Assembly (NCBI GenBank): GCA_010909165.1
Contig: MU008194.1
Span: 434,001 to 498,000 of the forward strand
Direction: 5' to 3'
DNA length: 64,000 nucleotides
Source: Anthoceros angustus
Lineage: Eukaryota > Streptophyta > Anthocerotopsida > Anthocerotales > Anthocerotaceae
The notes under the pieces were generated by a model. That model was not told the origin of the DNA and ran no database searches. It worked only from the letters and a program-made list of their open reading frames with translations. The translations under genes and the position numbers were made by a program. Each line of letters begins with the position of its first letter. Position 1 is the stretch's first letter. This document shows positions 49,967 to 62,100 of this stretch, piece by piece.

Positions 49967-51090
49967 AGAAACTGCGGAAGATGCGGACATGGAAGCGGGT
50001 TTCGAACATCCCAAGGATGTGATCCGGTGACTCAACCATTCCCGGAAGAAAGAGGCACCACAAGGAGAAACTCATGCGCGGAGGCGGGCGGGAGGAGGAG
50101 GTCGCGGCGTGCACTTGGGCAGCCTGTAGTCCGGTCGAAATCTTTATGCATGTGCGAGGTGAGTTTTCACCCCTTGGCCTTGATGAGTTGAGCATGATCG
50201 ACAAGGAGTGTCCTTGACTGTCATGGAGGGTGTGGATCGCCCCATTGGATGGGGGCGAAAAGGGCACGCGGTTGAAGGGTGTGGCGAGGAGAGGTGCAGG
50301 GACCGAGGGCAAAATGAGCCCAGCCTGGACCTGACATACAGAGTTTGAGCTCCGTATGGCGAACCCCAAAAGGCCGGCCAAAGGGCCCCAGCCAAGAGGG
50401 GGTGCAACCCACAGGACCACTGCCAACCACCAAACTAATGCCCACACCAGAATTTCGGCACAAAAGCCGGGGTGGAGATCCCCAGCCGGAAGAAGCCCAG
50501 CAGCGAGATGGCAGCAGCGAGATAAAATGGACTCACGAACATGTAATAGAGCTCACAACAATCACACAATCAACCGAACCATCTCAGGCAACAATCAACC
50601 ACCATCTCAGGCAACAATCAGCCACACCACATAGGGCATAACTTCACAACACAGAAGTCAATGTTTAAACGCAATACGTGGGGCATAACACTCAAACGCA
50701 AACATCTAGGGCCTAGCAACGGCCGCAACACCTAGGGCATAGCACTCAGTCGCAACCTACAGATACTATAGTACAATACGATACTACAGTAGAATACTAC
50801 AGTACAATACGATTGTTCAGACAATGGGAGACGTGTTTCGCAGACGTCCTGCATCGCGGTGTCTGAAATCTACAAAGCTCCTTGAACTATTTAGTGGTTC
50901 TGAGTCCTGCCATCACAGCAATCTGGAACTTGGAGGGAGGAGATCCTTTCTGCTTCGGGACTTCTACAAATTACGTCCGCCACACGCACATTCCCACTAC
51001 CGTTCGACTCAAAGGTTCAAGCTGGAACCAGCCTCATGAATAGTTTCTTTTTGTCGGGGAAGGAGATATCTGTTGATGACATGATTCATA
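49967..51090. other. repeat-rich spacer at the edge of the mobile-element nest
   Basis: Contains two ACCATCTCAGGCAACAATCA units (about 50577-50622), GGGCATAACACTCA-type short repeats (50630-50750) and a TAGTACAATACGATACTACAG series (50765-50815). From about 50980 it joins kinase-array spacer similar to 38210-38310. No gene recognised. Confidence 0.5.
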
Positions 51091-52418
51091 CTTTCATGAT
51101 TTAGCATGGGAAAGAAGTGCATCGGGGGCGTGCATAGCCGGATCCTACAATGTCGAGATCCATTTTTGCAACCATGTTCCACAACGGATTCCATCCCGCG
51201 AACATGGAGCTCGCAGGTCGATAGTTCTTCTCTTAAATAACTCATCAGTGTGAGAGCACAAGATTACTGGAAGGTTGTGCAATTAAATTGCAATTATCTG
51301 TGAAAGCCGTCACTTCCATCCCAGTCCCCCAGAATCATCGTGTATCCCTTCGGGACGATATACATAGGTATACTGAGCGACATCCTCCCCTGCGAGGGGC
51401 TTGGCTCCCGCTGCTGTTGCCTTTGCTGGAAGTCCGACTCTTTGCCTGCTTGGGAGGTTTCTAGAAGGTTGCGAGATATAACCCATATAAAAGCCCAAAA
51501 CTGTTTCGTCTCCGTAGCTGTATTAGACCTGCGGCTTACCACAGGATGTGCGGTAAACACGTGTTCAGCGCGCAGCCATCTTCAATTCTTCTTTTTAAGG
51601 AAAAGAATCTTGTGCGGGACATAAATGCGGCACGCTCCACTTTTCAGGGTGCGCACTCCAGGGCTTCGTAAAATACCATCAAATTGGGCATTTTGTCTAC
51701 CAAAATGCGGAGTGCGTGGTACAAGGATGACCATTGCCATCTTCTTGATACGTTTGTAATAGCAGGTGCTTCAGAAAAACAGCTCTCTGCTGCGTCCAAT
51801 GGGTGGGAGGTCTGCAGGGATGCGTGGCCGCCAGGCTCCGGCATCTCGCGAGCTTTGCAGAAATCTCCGTGGGTAGAAGGAAGGCGCCTGGGGTCGATCC
51901 TCGAAACATCGCATGAATGGAACATTGCATCATGATATTCCCTCGGGACCGCTATCTTGCTCCGGATGACACCCAGCTGTTGGGTGCCACCTCCTTCTTT
52001 TTTTAGACCTGCTTCACAAACAGCTCGACGGTGGCCATGAGGTCCAGACTCCAGAGGGGCTGACATGATTCCGTGCCATTGCAGGCTTCCACTTGTGTCA
52101 GCGTCCGTCTCCAGAAGGGAGCTTGGAGGAGCCGGGTCCACCTCAATTCATGACGGGGAGTTAATAGGTGCTATAAAGATCAGTATCTTCGGAATACTAG
52201 TCAGCACCTCATACAGCGCGTGCAGACTCCTCCACTGTAGCCCCACAGGCCTCGTCGTAACAACAAATGTCTCGAAACTGTTTCTTCAGCCTCAGATGAG
52301 GACTCACAATTGGGAGAGCATGAAAATGGATCTCGCTGGGAATGTCTTGTTCTTTGAAATCCACCAAGCCTTGGCTTCCTCCGCTGCTCAAGCTGATAGA
52401 TCCCCCTGGTGACAAACG
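51091..52418. other. spacer of the kinase array (copy of 32.96-34.26 kb)
   Basis: Nearly the same as the spacer beyond kinase C, including the GCGAGATATAACCCATAT block at 51471. Differences are single bases and short indels. No intact gene. Confidence 0.6.
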
Positions 52419-55207
52419 TTATCTGGGTCTCATAAGCTCTGTTGCACTTCCCGAACCCGAGCTGGAAGTTCCCTTGGTTGTTGATGTTGACCCCGACTCT
52501 CCCAACAGCATACCGTAGGCTTGCATCTCAAGTATCCTGTTTTCACTGTCGATAACATCAGCCTTGCTGTAAAATTCCTCAGCCTTCAGCTTGGATCCCT
52601 TGATCCTTTGCAGCATTTCCACGACTTCACTCATCGATGGTCTTGAAGCCCTCGACGACACCAGGCACGCCACCGCAACCTGCCACCACAAACTGTTAGT
52701 CTCCATTCTGCTCTGAACTGATCTGAGGGCTCCTCACAGCTGTAATCAATGACTGACTCACCTGTGCAACTGCCTCAACTGCTTGGAGCTCCTGTCGTGA
52801 GAGAGTGGACGACATATGCGAGTCAATGATTTCACGGACCCTCCCACTCTTGATCAAGGGGATTGAGGACACAGCAAGGTTCTGCTCCGCAGCTGCTTTG
52901 GAAAGATCAATCGGCTTCTTGGACGTGATCAACTCCAGGAGCACAACCCCAAAGCTGTACACATCTGTTTTGTCGGTGAGCTGGAAGTTGTGGAAATATT
53001 CCGGATCCAGATAGCCAGGAGTTCCCTTCACAACTGTGAACACATGTGTGGCCTCCAAATCCACCAGCTTAGAAAGCCCGAAGTCCGCAACTTTGCCGTT
53101 GAAGTTATCGTCTAATAGGATATTGGCAGACTTCACATCACGATGGAAGATTGGTGGTGTTGCCTGAACATGCAAGTACTTGAGTGCCTCAGCCGTTTGA
53201 AGAGCAATCCTGAACCTTGTGCTCCAATCAAGCCTGGTGTTGAAGCCCTTGTGTGCTATGGATAGGTGATCCTGCAAAGTGCCATTGGGTATGAACTCAT
53301 ATACCAGAAGCGGACTGTCCAACTCGATGCAGCACCCCAAAAGCTTGACAAGATTCCTGTTGTTCACTTGCGAGAGAATGGCCACCTCGTTTACAAACGA
53401 CTCCACGTCACTGCCATGCTTTGCCATTTTAATGGCCACGGTTCTGCCATCATCCAGAGTCCCTTTATACACAGTGCCAAACCCTCCACTCCCAACCTGG
53501 TTGTCTGCAGAGAACTTTTCTGTTGCACGCTCCAGCTCAGCGTAGGAGAACATGGTGCATGCTGCGAGTCGAGCCGCATTCCCCGTCAAAATGCCACCGA
53601 TGGCAGCCGAGGCTTGACCAGACCTCCCGAACCCACCACTGGTCACAACATTTCGTTCTTGATACCTCCCCCTGGGTTTAGACCCATACTGCCGCCGATA
53701 GTACCGAAACCCTGTAAGAGCTAGCACAACAATCGAGATGATGACGGCAGGCACCGCCACCGCTGCAGCCACCACAAGTTACAAATTGCTGAACTTCAGT
53801 TGCCAGCGCTCACAGTACTCCACACCAGAAGAAACCTTGACAGCAAGCAACATCGGTGTACCTGCCACCGGGAACTTCTTCTCCTCCTCTTGCTTCCCCC
53901 CACCGGTGTTCAAGCCGGCTCCCCCTGCAAAGCCCAATTTAAAATCCGCCTTCAGCGAGGGTGTACATAACCAAGCAACTGCGGATCGGAAGACCGTTCC
54001 AAGCCATGGTCAACAATGCTCCAGGAAACCTACCCACTTGCACACTCAGCTTCATGTTGCCAGCAGCACAGTTATCCGCAATTCCATCAATGAAATAGTA
54101 CACCCCATTATCTGGTCCAAGAGGCACGCCATTGCCCGGGATGTTGTTCACAACCAGCGGTCTGGAGGGCACCGTGCAGCTGTTGAAATCATCTTGGTTT
54201 ACCCCCACCACGTTGTGTTGGTCCTTAATAAAGCTGAAGACTTCATGGAATGCAATAAAAAACAGTTCACCAACGCGTCAGACAAACAAGCACAAGGCTC
54301 ACAGCACCAGCACCAGCACCGCCACCGCCACCAGCACCAGGAGCAACAGACAACTTGCGCTTGTTGGGCAACAACAAATCCAACCATACATACCAAGCAC
54401 AGATCCGGCCTGAAAAGGGAATCCCTTGAACGCATTCGTGTAGAAGTTGGCATCCGTCTGAGGCTCCCAGTTGATGTCGATCTTGAAGGCCTGGTTGGGC
54501 GTCCCGTCTTGCGTGGGACCGGAATCCGGAGCGGGAGCGGGAGCGAGAACGGGAGGGAGAGCGGGACCAGAACCAAGACCGGTGAACCGGGTTTGGGGAG
54601 GAGAAGCCCCACCAGACTCGGGAGAGGGAGCGCTCTGCCCCGGAGGAGGCGGAGCCGGAGCCGGAGCCGGAGTACTGGAATCCCCAGGCTGGACGGTGAT
54701 GGAAAACGCCATCCCCTGCTGGCAGTCTGAACTAATGTCGGTAGTGGTGATCCCGGTGCTGGTGAAGACGTACGTGCCCGCTTGCACCAAATACAGCAAG
54801 GTGGCGCCTCCGGTGAAAAAGGCACCCGGGTCTGCGACCGAGCAGCTGGCCAGGTCATCCAGTGACCAAAGCTGCGTCACGTCATGGCTGTTGGTATCGT
54901 ACACGAATACTGCGGCCATGGCAACAGCTGCTCAAATACGGACAATGAAACGATGCAACAATCACGGGCTGCAACCAGAAACCTGAACACATCTCATACA
55001 CAGAGAGTCGTTGGCGTAGAGCGTCAATCCGTTGGCCCACGTCTGGTAGAAATCCGGGTTTTGGGAAGGAAACCAATTATTAGACGAGGAGCCTGGAATA
55101 CCCCCGACATCGTACTGCAGCTGGGCTTCACCCACGGGAGCGGCAGCCAGCATGAGACCCAGCAGCGACAGTGCGAGTGCGGTCCAGGCGATCCTTGAGG
55201 ATTCCAT
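52419..55207 (-). CDS. receptor kinase D: two phytocyanin-like domains, array sister of C
   Basis: Exons 55000-55207, 54394-54909, 54034-54240, 52762-53762 and 52419-52679 give 730 residues in phase, matching kinase C exon for exon. Domain 1 has DFYQTWANGLTLY and SHDVTQLWSLDD; domain 2 has QHNVVGVNQDDFNSC and GIADNCAAGNMKLSVQV. The Pro-rich linker is longer than in C and differs in its Ala-Pro runs. Kinase motifs are intact (GSGGFGTVYKG, VAIKMAK, FHRDVKSANILLD, VADFGLSK). In 53763-54033 D carries a stop codon (in CAATTTGTAACTTGTGG) and a five-base insertion relative to C. Both fall in the interval modelled as intron 3, so the gene need not be broken. If that interval were exon, D would be a pseudogene. 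Confidence 0.83.
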
Positions 55208-55601
55208 CTCTCTGGCGAAGCCGCGCCTCCCCGAGCTGAAACGTATCACCGATCGGCACCCTCGAGGCTGCAATTCTGGGCGATGGGCGTCTGAATGCGG
55301 TCTCGCAGACTCGGTCGGCCAGGGAGACCCGCATCTCGCTTTTCACCACGAGCACGGCAAATGCACGTGGGGACATAATGTTTGTTTAGGCTGTCAGTCA
55401 GGGATCCTATACCGAAACTTCGACGGGCATGGGGCTTGGTCGCTAAACCAATCCGGCTCTGCCGACCCATACAGAGGATGCTCTTTCAAATAATTTATTA
55501 CAACATATCAAAATATGTTATATGAAGAGTAACGGCACTGGTGAAATAAAGTAGAAAGGTGAAAAGTTGAAAAAAATAAAAAGCTAAGTTAGTAGCTGCC
55601 C

Positions 55602-56222
55602 TGTTAAGAAATGCATGTGTTGCATGCTTCATGCAATCTCTTGTTAGAGAAGAATTGCTATAGCCACAAATGAAGAGCTGCCTAGAGAGGACTCTTAGTG
55701 ATTAGTGGTCTGTAAGAATCCCTAGATTTAACAGCTGCCTAGTTAAGGTCAGGCTGCGGGATATATAAGGGCTAGAGCAAGGGCTTTGAGGAAGAAGTTA
55801 CAAGTGGGACTCACTCTTTGGGAGAGTAGGCAAGTGTGCGCTGCAAGCCTTGTGTTGAGAGAGCTGTGGAGAGCTAGCTAGTGAGCTTGTCATGGAATCA
55901 AGGCGGTGCGTTGGGCATAGATAGCCAGATTCCATCGTTGTATTCTTGTAATAAAGAGCAGCACCTCGAGGAGGTGGCCTGCGAGTCGTCAATGGACGGT
56001 GGGCTACTTGGAGCCTAGTCCGTGTCGTGAGGTTGAGAGCGTTGAGAATCGTGCAAGTCTCTTGTGGAGTGAATTGGCAAGTCTCTTGTGGAGTGAATTG
56101 GCGAGATCCTAGACCGCTGGGAAGCCAGCACTTGACGCTTCCTTACTGGTTGCGCAGTGAATTGGCGAGATCCTAGAGTGCTGGGAAGCCAGCACTTGAC
56201 GCTTCTTTACTGGTTGCGCAGT
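55602..56222 (+). mobile_element. LTR-like insertion (solo LTR or fragment) between kinases D and E
   Basis: Similarity between the D and C upstream regions stops near 55480, and this foreign stretch follows. It begins TGTTAAGAA and has a TATA box (ATATATAA, 55761-55768) and an AATAAA signal (55950-55955) at LTR-like spacing. It ends in a 64-bp tandem duplication (56095-56158, 56159-56222). No coding region. The ends are guesses, as no target duplication was found. Confidence 0.5.
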
Positions 56223-56338
56223 GAAGGGTCTTACTTGAAGAGTGTTTTAAGAATAGGTTATAATTTTTAAAGTAATAAATTTATATATTTTCTTAAAATA
56301 ATATATTTAAAAAATCAAAGTGACTACACTTATCTTGA

Positions 56339-56422
56339 GGATTCAAAGTAAGTGACGAATAGGATTCAAAGTTAAGTGAAGAATAGGATTCAAGGTCAAG
56401 TGACGAATAGTATTCAAGGCTG
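56339..56422. repeat. three tandem units of about 25 bp
   Basis: GATTCAAAGTAAGTGACGAATAG repeats three times with small changes, followed by a TATA-like GACTATATAAAGCC near 56424. It lies between the LTR-like insert and the kinase E pseudogene. Confidence 0.75.
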
Positions 56423-56489
56423 ATGACTATATAAAGCCAAGCCCATCTAAACTGAACCCCTCACGGGATGCCAAAACCTTCATCTCCAT

Positions 56490-58976
56490 TATCCTTATCC
56501 TGTGCTCACTGTCAAAAACATCAGCCTTGGTGTAAAACTCCTTCAGCCTTCAGCTTGGAGCCCATGATCCTTTGCAGCCATTTACACGATTTCACTCATC
56601 CACGGCCTTGAGGCTGTTGACGACATCACGCATGCCACCGCAACCTGCCTCCACAAACGGTTAGTCTCGATTCTGCTCTGCACTGATTTGGAGGGCTCCT
56701 CACAGCTGTAATCAATGACTGACTCACCTGTGCGACTGCCTCAACTGCTTGGAGCTCCTCTCGTGAGACCGTGGACGACATATACGAGTCAGTGATTTCA
56801 CGGAGCCTCCCACATATACGAGTCAATGATTTCAAGGACCCTCCCACTCCAGATCAGAGGGGTTGTGCACACAGCAAGGTTCTGCTCCCCAGCCGGATTG
56901 GAAAGGTCAATCGGCTTTCGTGATCAACTCCAGTAGCACAATCCCAAAGCTGTACACATCTGTTTTGTCGGTGAGCTGGAAGTTGTGGAAATATCCCGGA
57001 TCCAGATTGATAGGCAGGAGCTCCCTTCACAACTGTGGACAGATGTATGTGTGGCCTCTAAACCCACCAGCTTAGAAAGCCCCAAGTCCGCAACTTTGCC
57101 GTTGAAGTTATCGTTTAATAGGATATTGGCAGACTTCACATCACGATGAAAGATTGGCGGTGTTGCCTGAACATGCAAGTACGTGAGTGCCTCAGCCGTT
57201 TGAAGAGATTGCAATCCTGAACATTGTGCTCCGAGCAAGCCTGGTGTTGAAGCCCTTATGTGGTATGGATAGGTGATCCTGCAAAGTGCCATTGGGTATG
57301 AACTCCAGGAGCGGAATGTCCAACTCGATGCAGCACCCCAAAAGCTTGACAAGATTCCTGTTGTTCACTTGCGACAGGATGGCCATGCTTTGCCATTTTA
57401 ATGGCCACGGTTCTGCCATCATCCAGAGTCCCTTTATACACAGGGCCAAACCCTTCACTCCCAACCAGGTTGTCTGCAGAGAACCTTTCTGTTACTCGCT
57501 CCAGCTCAGCGTAGGAGAACATGGTGCATGCTGCAAGTCGAGCGGCATTCCCCTTCAAAATGCTACTGATGGCAGCCGAGGCTTGACGAGCCCTCCCGAA
57601 TCTACCACTAGTCACAATATACCGTTCTTGATACCTCCCCTCTGGGTTCAGATCCATACTGCCGCCGATAATACAGAAACCCTACAAGAGCTATCACGAC
57701 GATGGAGATGATGACGGCTGGCACCGCCACCGCTGCAGCCACCAGAACAAATTGCTCAATCTCAGTTGCCGGTACTCAGGGGGGAAAATGTTCCAAGCTG
57801 CGGCTGGCAAAGACATGAGGAGTTTCGTGTAGTAGTATCTGAATGACATTTCCATTCACTCCATCTAATGCTCTGGCCATCCGGGATCGGCGTCCCTTGT
57901 TGCGGAGAACCGCCGGTATCAGCGTGCGGAGAGGGAGCAGCAGCAGGCGGAAGATCACCGGATGAACTGGGGCCAGGAGCGGGATGGAGCGGAGGAGGTG
58001 GAGCTGGAGGACTGGAGTCCCCAGGCTTGACGATGACGTGAAACTGCATTCCCTGCAGGCAGTCTGAACTGCTGTCGTCACTGGGGAGCCCAGTGCTGGT
58101 GAAGTAGCAGATGCCGTTGCCCAGTAAAGTGAGGATCAACCTGTCTTGAAATCAGGGGGAATAGAAAGTCCTGTTCGCGATCAAGCAGTGCCCAAAGTCG
58201 TTGGATGTCCAAAGCTGCGTCACGACATGGGTTTCGGAATCGAACAGGAATATGGCGAGGCAACAGGAAGGGAGGTGCCCATGATCAGATACCATGAAAC
58301 GTTTCAACGAGCATGGGGCCTGCTCATGGTTGTATGAGGCACCTGGACGCTTTTTCAGCGGATGATCGGCGTCCAGGACTCCAGTCCAGCAACAGAGGGC
58401 ACCGCACGGATAGTATGTCTGTATGGTCTGCCACCATGGTGTCACTCGGTCGTCGATTGCCAGTGTGCTGTGCTTGAGGAGAGAAGAAAGGCCATGGCAT
58501 GGCAATGGTATGCGTTCGCGAGGCTGTACAATGTGTACAATATGTAGATGGATGGTTTCTACAAGGTTCAGAGATAAACATATAACCCATATTACATCCC
58601 AGAGGTGTGTCGCCTCTGTAGCAGTATTAGACCTCCGGCCTTGACCACCGATGAACAAGAGCCGTGTGTTCAGCGCAAAGCGAACTATTCTTTCGCCTTT
58701 TACTAAAGAATACCGTGCGCGGGACACAAACTAGCGGCATACTTTACTTTTTGGGCCGAGCTCTCCGGAGCTCCACAAAGCAAAACAAAATCGGATCTGG
58801 TCTACATCGTCGCCAGTAAGAAGGGTGTCTGCCGGATGCGCACCGCAAGCCGGTTTCCCGATAGGGTAGGTTAGATATCTGGCGAATATACTGAGAGTGG
58901 CAGCAGTAATCTTTGCGGGCCCTGCTCCGGTAGATGCTGGCGTTTTCTCAACCCTCGCGATCCTTGACGACTCCAT
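56490..58976 (-). pseudogene. receptor kinase E: decayed third array member
   Basis: Starts MESSRIAR like kinase D, then diverges before domain 1, which resumes at about 58270 (FLFDSETHVVTQLW, SSDCLQGMQFHVIV) with a Pro-rich linker after it. Only scraps of a second phytocyanin domain remain. The kinase is recognisable but spread over several frames: [11 protein letters not shown] and VAIKMAK (57.4-57.5 kb), [15 protein letters not shown] (57.35 kb) and FHRDVKSANILL then VADLGLSK (57.1 kb). The DFG phenylalanine is leucine and many small indels break the frame. About 58555-58790 resembles the C/D spacer. Confidence 0.85.
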
Positions 58977-59870
58977 CGCTGAAGTTCGCAGGCCTCCTCC
59001 TCCTGAGACGTGTCAGAGTTTTGCGCTCTCGAGGCTGCTCTCGGGGCTCGCCACGTAGTGCGCAAGCCGCCTCGGTGAGCCAATCAACTCGCCAGACTTT
59101 CAGCAGGATGAGGTCAGGGAACAAAATCTCTAGGCGGGTCGCGGATTGGGTGTAGTATCGTCTGGCGTACCACACGAGACCATACCCAATCAGATTTTAC
59201 AACCAATCACACCAAGTCACCCACAGACTTTCATTTTTTGCTTGTTTCCTCCTTATCCGAGTTCACTTCACTTGGCCTTGGCAAGCACGATGACATGTCC
59301 AGGACTCTCACAAGCTTTCCAATGCCTCCCTGTCCAAGTTCACTTCACTTGGCTTTCCCTAAGGTTTTCCACAATGGAGCTAGTAAAAACATTGTTAGGA
59401 GATGAAGAGTTCTCAATTCGAATAAAGCGCTTGGGAAAGACGATCTGCCCATAGCTGCTCATACCAACAAGGATACAACGTTCGAGCCTAGAACAAAAAA
59501 TAATATATGTGAAATGTTGGAAAGCTATGAAATTCGGAGTCGGGACCTCCGGTAGGATTTCTTCCTTTCCCTCTGAGATACCCTTTCTCCTTCTTACACA
59601 GTGTCAGGCCAAACTGACTGCCCCACCGACTGGGTGACAACTTGCCCGTCAGGCATCATAGAGGCCCCGTCTCTCTTGTCACACCAATTGATCTGATTTT
59701 CATACCATGATATCAGATCATAAAACCCTCTCAAACAGGAGTGTAGACCATTCCTGTGGTTTCGGTTGCACAAACGAGACACAATCGCTTGGTTGGATCG
59801 ATCTGCAATGGTATCTTTCGAGTCTTTCACATGTGGTGCAAGGAGAAAAGATTTTTGTACAGGGCTGAGC
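58977..59870. other. intergenic region between kinase E pseudogene and NFU1
   Basis: No gene supported. The segment TCCGAGTTCACTTCACTTGGC and a close variant recur at about 59258 and 59334, a small local duplication. The part nearest 59870 is the NFU1 3' UTR. Confidence 0.5.
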
Positions 59871-61602
59871 TCAGAACTCTAGAAGAATGACATTCTTAAT
59901 GTCTGGGAACTTGTCCTTGATGGCAGCTTGGATGCCCATACCAATGGGTGCAGGGCCCCGGTACTTGACTCTGCAGTCTCCACTTCCTGTACATACGGAG
60001 ACCACTTCAACTGCCCCACCGTAGTTGAGGATGGCTGGCTTTAGGATATCAAGATGAGAGTTTACAGCCTGCAAGAATGGAGGAGCAGAAGTCAAAAACA
60101 CGTTGTGTGGTGAAACCCGGAATCCTGGAATACGCTAGGGTCTTGAGCAGCAACCGTTTCACATACCGCAATAGTTGCTCCCAGTTCTTGCCGATCAACT
60201 TGAACAACCTCCTTGATTGCATCCCCGAACTTCTCCAGCAGCACTCTTTCGATCCCCATCTTCATTGTGGAGGTAGAGCTGGGGCAGGTCCCGCATGCCC
60301 CTGCACCATTTTAGCTTACAGAGGTCAATGGAGAAACTGCCCCAACCTATGCCACTGCAGCAAACTAGGAGCAACCACAACCCTTCACAACTCTCTAAGG
60401 ATTCAGCTTCAGGCCTGCACAAGTTGCCGACCTTTTATTCAAAGCCACGCATCCCAACAAGACCCAAGCCAGTGCTACCAACCTTGAAGCCGCAGTGACA
60501 CAATGCCATTGCTCACATCCACCACCTCCACATTACCCCCATCCGCTATCAGATACGGCCTGACATCATTCAGCACCAAGTCCACGTTCTCCTTCGTGAA
60601 TTCGTATGTCTGAGCTGAGTACAGGCCACCAGCGACAGCAGAGTTTAAGAATGGACTGACAACCGCTGCGGGCTTTGCCTCCTCCTGTGCTGCATCCTCC
60701 TTGGCATTCTCGGACACAGCCCCTTCATAACTCTCCTTCGTCTGCCCATCAATCACACTGCTCCAGTCATCACCTTCGGTAGCTTGAAGCAGCTTCAGCC
60801 GACGGGTCCTGGAGTCCTCGTCCTCACCTTGCACATCATCGTACAAGTTTTCCCCCATAGCCTTCCTCATCTTTAACTTCTTCTCCTCATACTCTTTCCT
60901 CTCCTGCTCACTCATCAGCCCCAGAGGCACACCCGCACCCGTTCCGTCCCACAGATCTGCATCCACAGAGTTCCCAGCCGGTACACTGTCCAGCACATCC
61001 AGCCACCGCTGCTTCTCCTCCTCTAACCTAGCCCTAGTCACCAGCGAAGCCTGGGTATAGAGCTTCACCTTCACAGAAGCACATTTCACATCCCCAACCC
61101 TACTCCGGTGCCCCTTCAGCGACAGGATGACATTCCTCGAGTACCCAACATACTGCACCAGCCCATCTCCATCGTGCACAGCATACACTCCCGCAAATTT
61201 AAACGCCTCCCTGGCACCCACATACGCCTCAAATCTAACCACGGAGGTCCCATCATCCTCTTCCCCTCTCCCTGTGAACTCCTTTCCCTGCGAGCTGTGG
61301 ACATCCGCCCCGCCCTCCCCATACAGGAACCCGTGCAGCCCCTTGTGCCCCTCAGGAACAGTATCATCTGTCACAATGCCCGACAATGAGCTCAGTTTCT
61401 CCACATCCACCGACGCCCCCGGACTCCCTGTAGCCCTCGGTTCCCCCCGAGCCCAAATACTTCCCCCATGCCTGCGGAGAGCAAACACGCCTTCAGAGAA
61501 AGTCGAGTGACCAAGCCTTGAGCTGCGAGCCGAGGTGGTGGGGAGCAGGCTTGTGGTGCAGCGGCAGGATGCCTGTAGAGCCCGGTGAGTCAAACTCTCC
61601 AT
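59871..61602 (-). CDS. NFU1: NFU1-type plastid Fe-S scaffold with N-terminal GIY-YIG-like region
   Basis: NFU proteins carry and deliver Fe-S clusters. Three exons (60483-61602, 60167-60300, 59871-60068) join in phase to 483 residues. A Ser/Arg-rich N-terminus suits a plastid transit peptide. Residues about 136-215 (KFAGVYAVHDGDGLVQYVGY, then SRN) resemble the GIY-YIG-like domain at the N-terminus of plastid glutaredoxin GRXS16. A charged linker follows. The NifU domain (VRPYLIADGGNVEVVDV) has the cluster-binding CxxC in GACGTCPSS. A second NFU-like domain without CxxC ends it (VNSHLDILKPAILNYGGAVE, GPAPIGMGIQAAIKDKFPDI), the pattern of Arabidopsis NFU1. Remembered angiosperm NFU1 proteins are about 230 residues, so the N-terminal half is an addition. 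The ATG at 61602 is the first in frame. Confidence 0.9.
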
Positions 61603-62100
61603 CGCGGGCACTTCTGGAACACAAGCCTTCAGGCTGCCATGTTGACCAGCATCAACAAACGACGTTTCCTCGACAGAACCGTCCTATGTGGAGAACTAAA
61701 TCCGCCCCGAGAGGCAAAGCTACAGAGTATCCGGAAGTCGGGAGACTCGAAGTATCTGCCTGGAAATTGGGCCAGCCAGTCACAGCCCATCTTCCCCGAT
61801 TTATCCAGTCGATGCGTCTCGCACAGGCAAAAGAAGGTCGCATCGATGTACAACTAATTCATTGAGATGGAATTTGTTTCAGTATGTTCAATCAGTATGA
61901 TTACATATGGAGCATAGATCAAGTGCTGTCCTGTTCCCCTAAAGATCTGTGCCTAGGAATGTAAAAGGGAACTGTAGGGCTTGTTGGGCTCAATTGTTGT
62001 ACATACACGGTAGCCCGGCGCCCGCATCAAATTTGTCGCCGGCATAAGATGGCATATGCTTGCCTTGATACTTTACAAAAAAGAGCTGATCCAGTAGTTG
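61603..62100. other. intergenic: NFU1 promoter and galactosyltransferase 3' UTR
   Basis: About 500 bp without a recognisable gene. Open frames on both strands are short and match nothing. Confidence 0.5.

Noticed and set aside
49995-50045. tRNA-like A and B boxes on the minus strand (GTTGAGTCACCGG, GTTCGAAACC)
   Set aside because: No acceptor stem or anticodon arm can be folded and box spacing is short. The resemblance is too weak to call a tRNA or SINE.
53738-54730. 330-codon plus-strand frame opposite kinase D
   Set aside because: It is the antisense shadow of exons 2-4 of kinase D, with low-complexity His/Gln and Arg/Ser runs.
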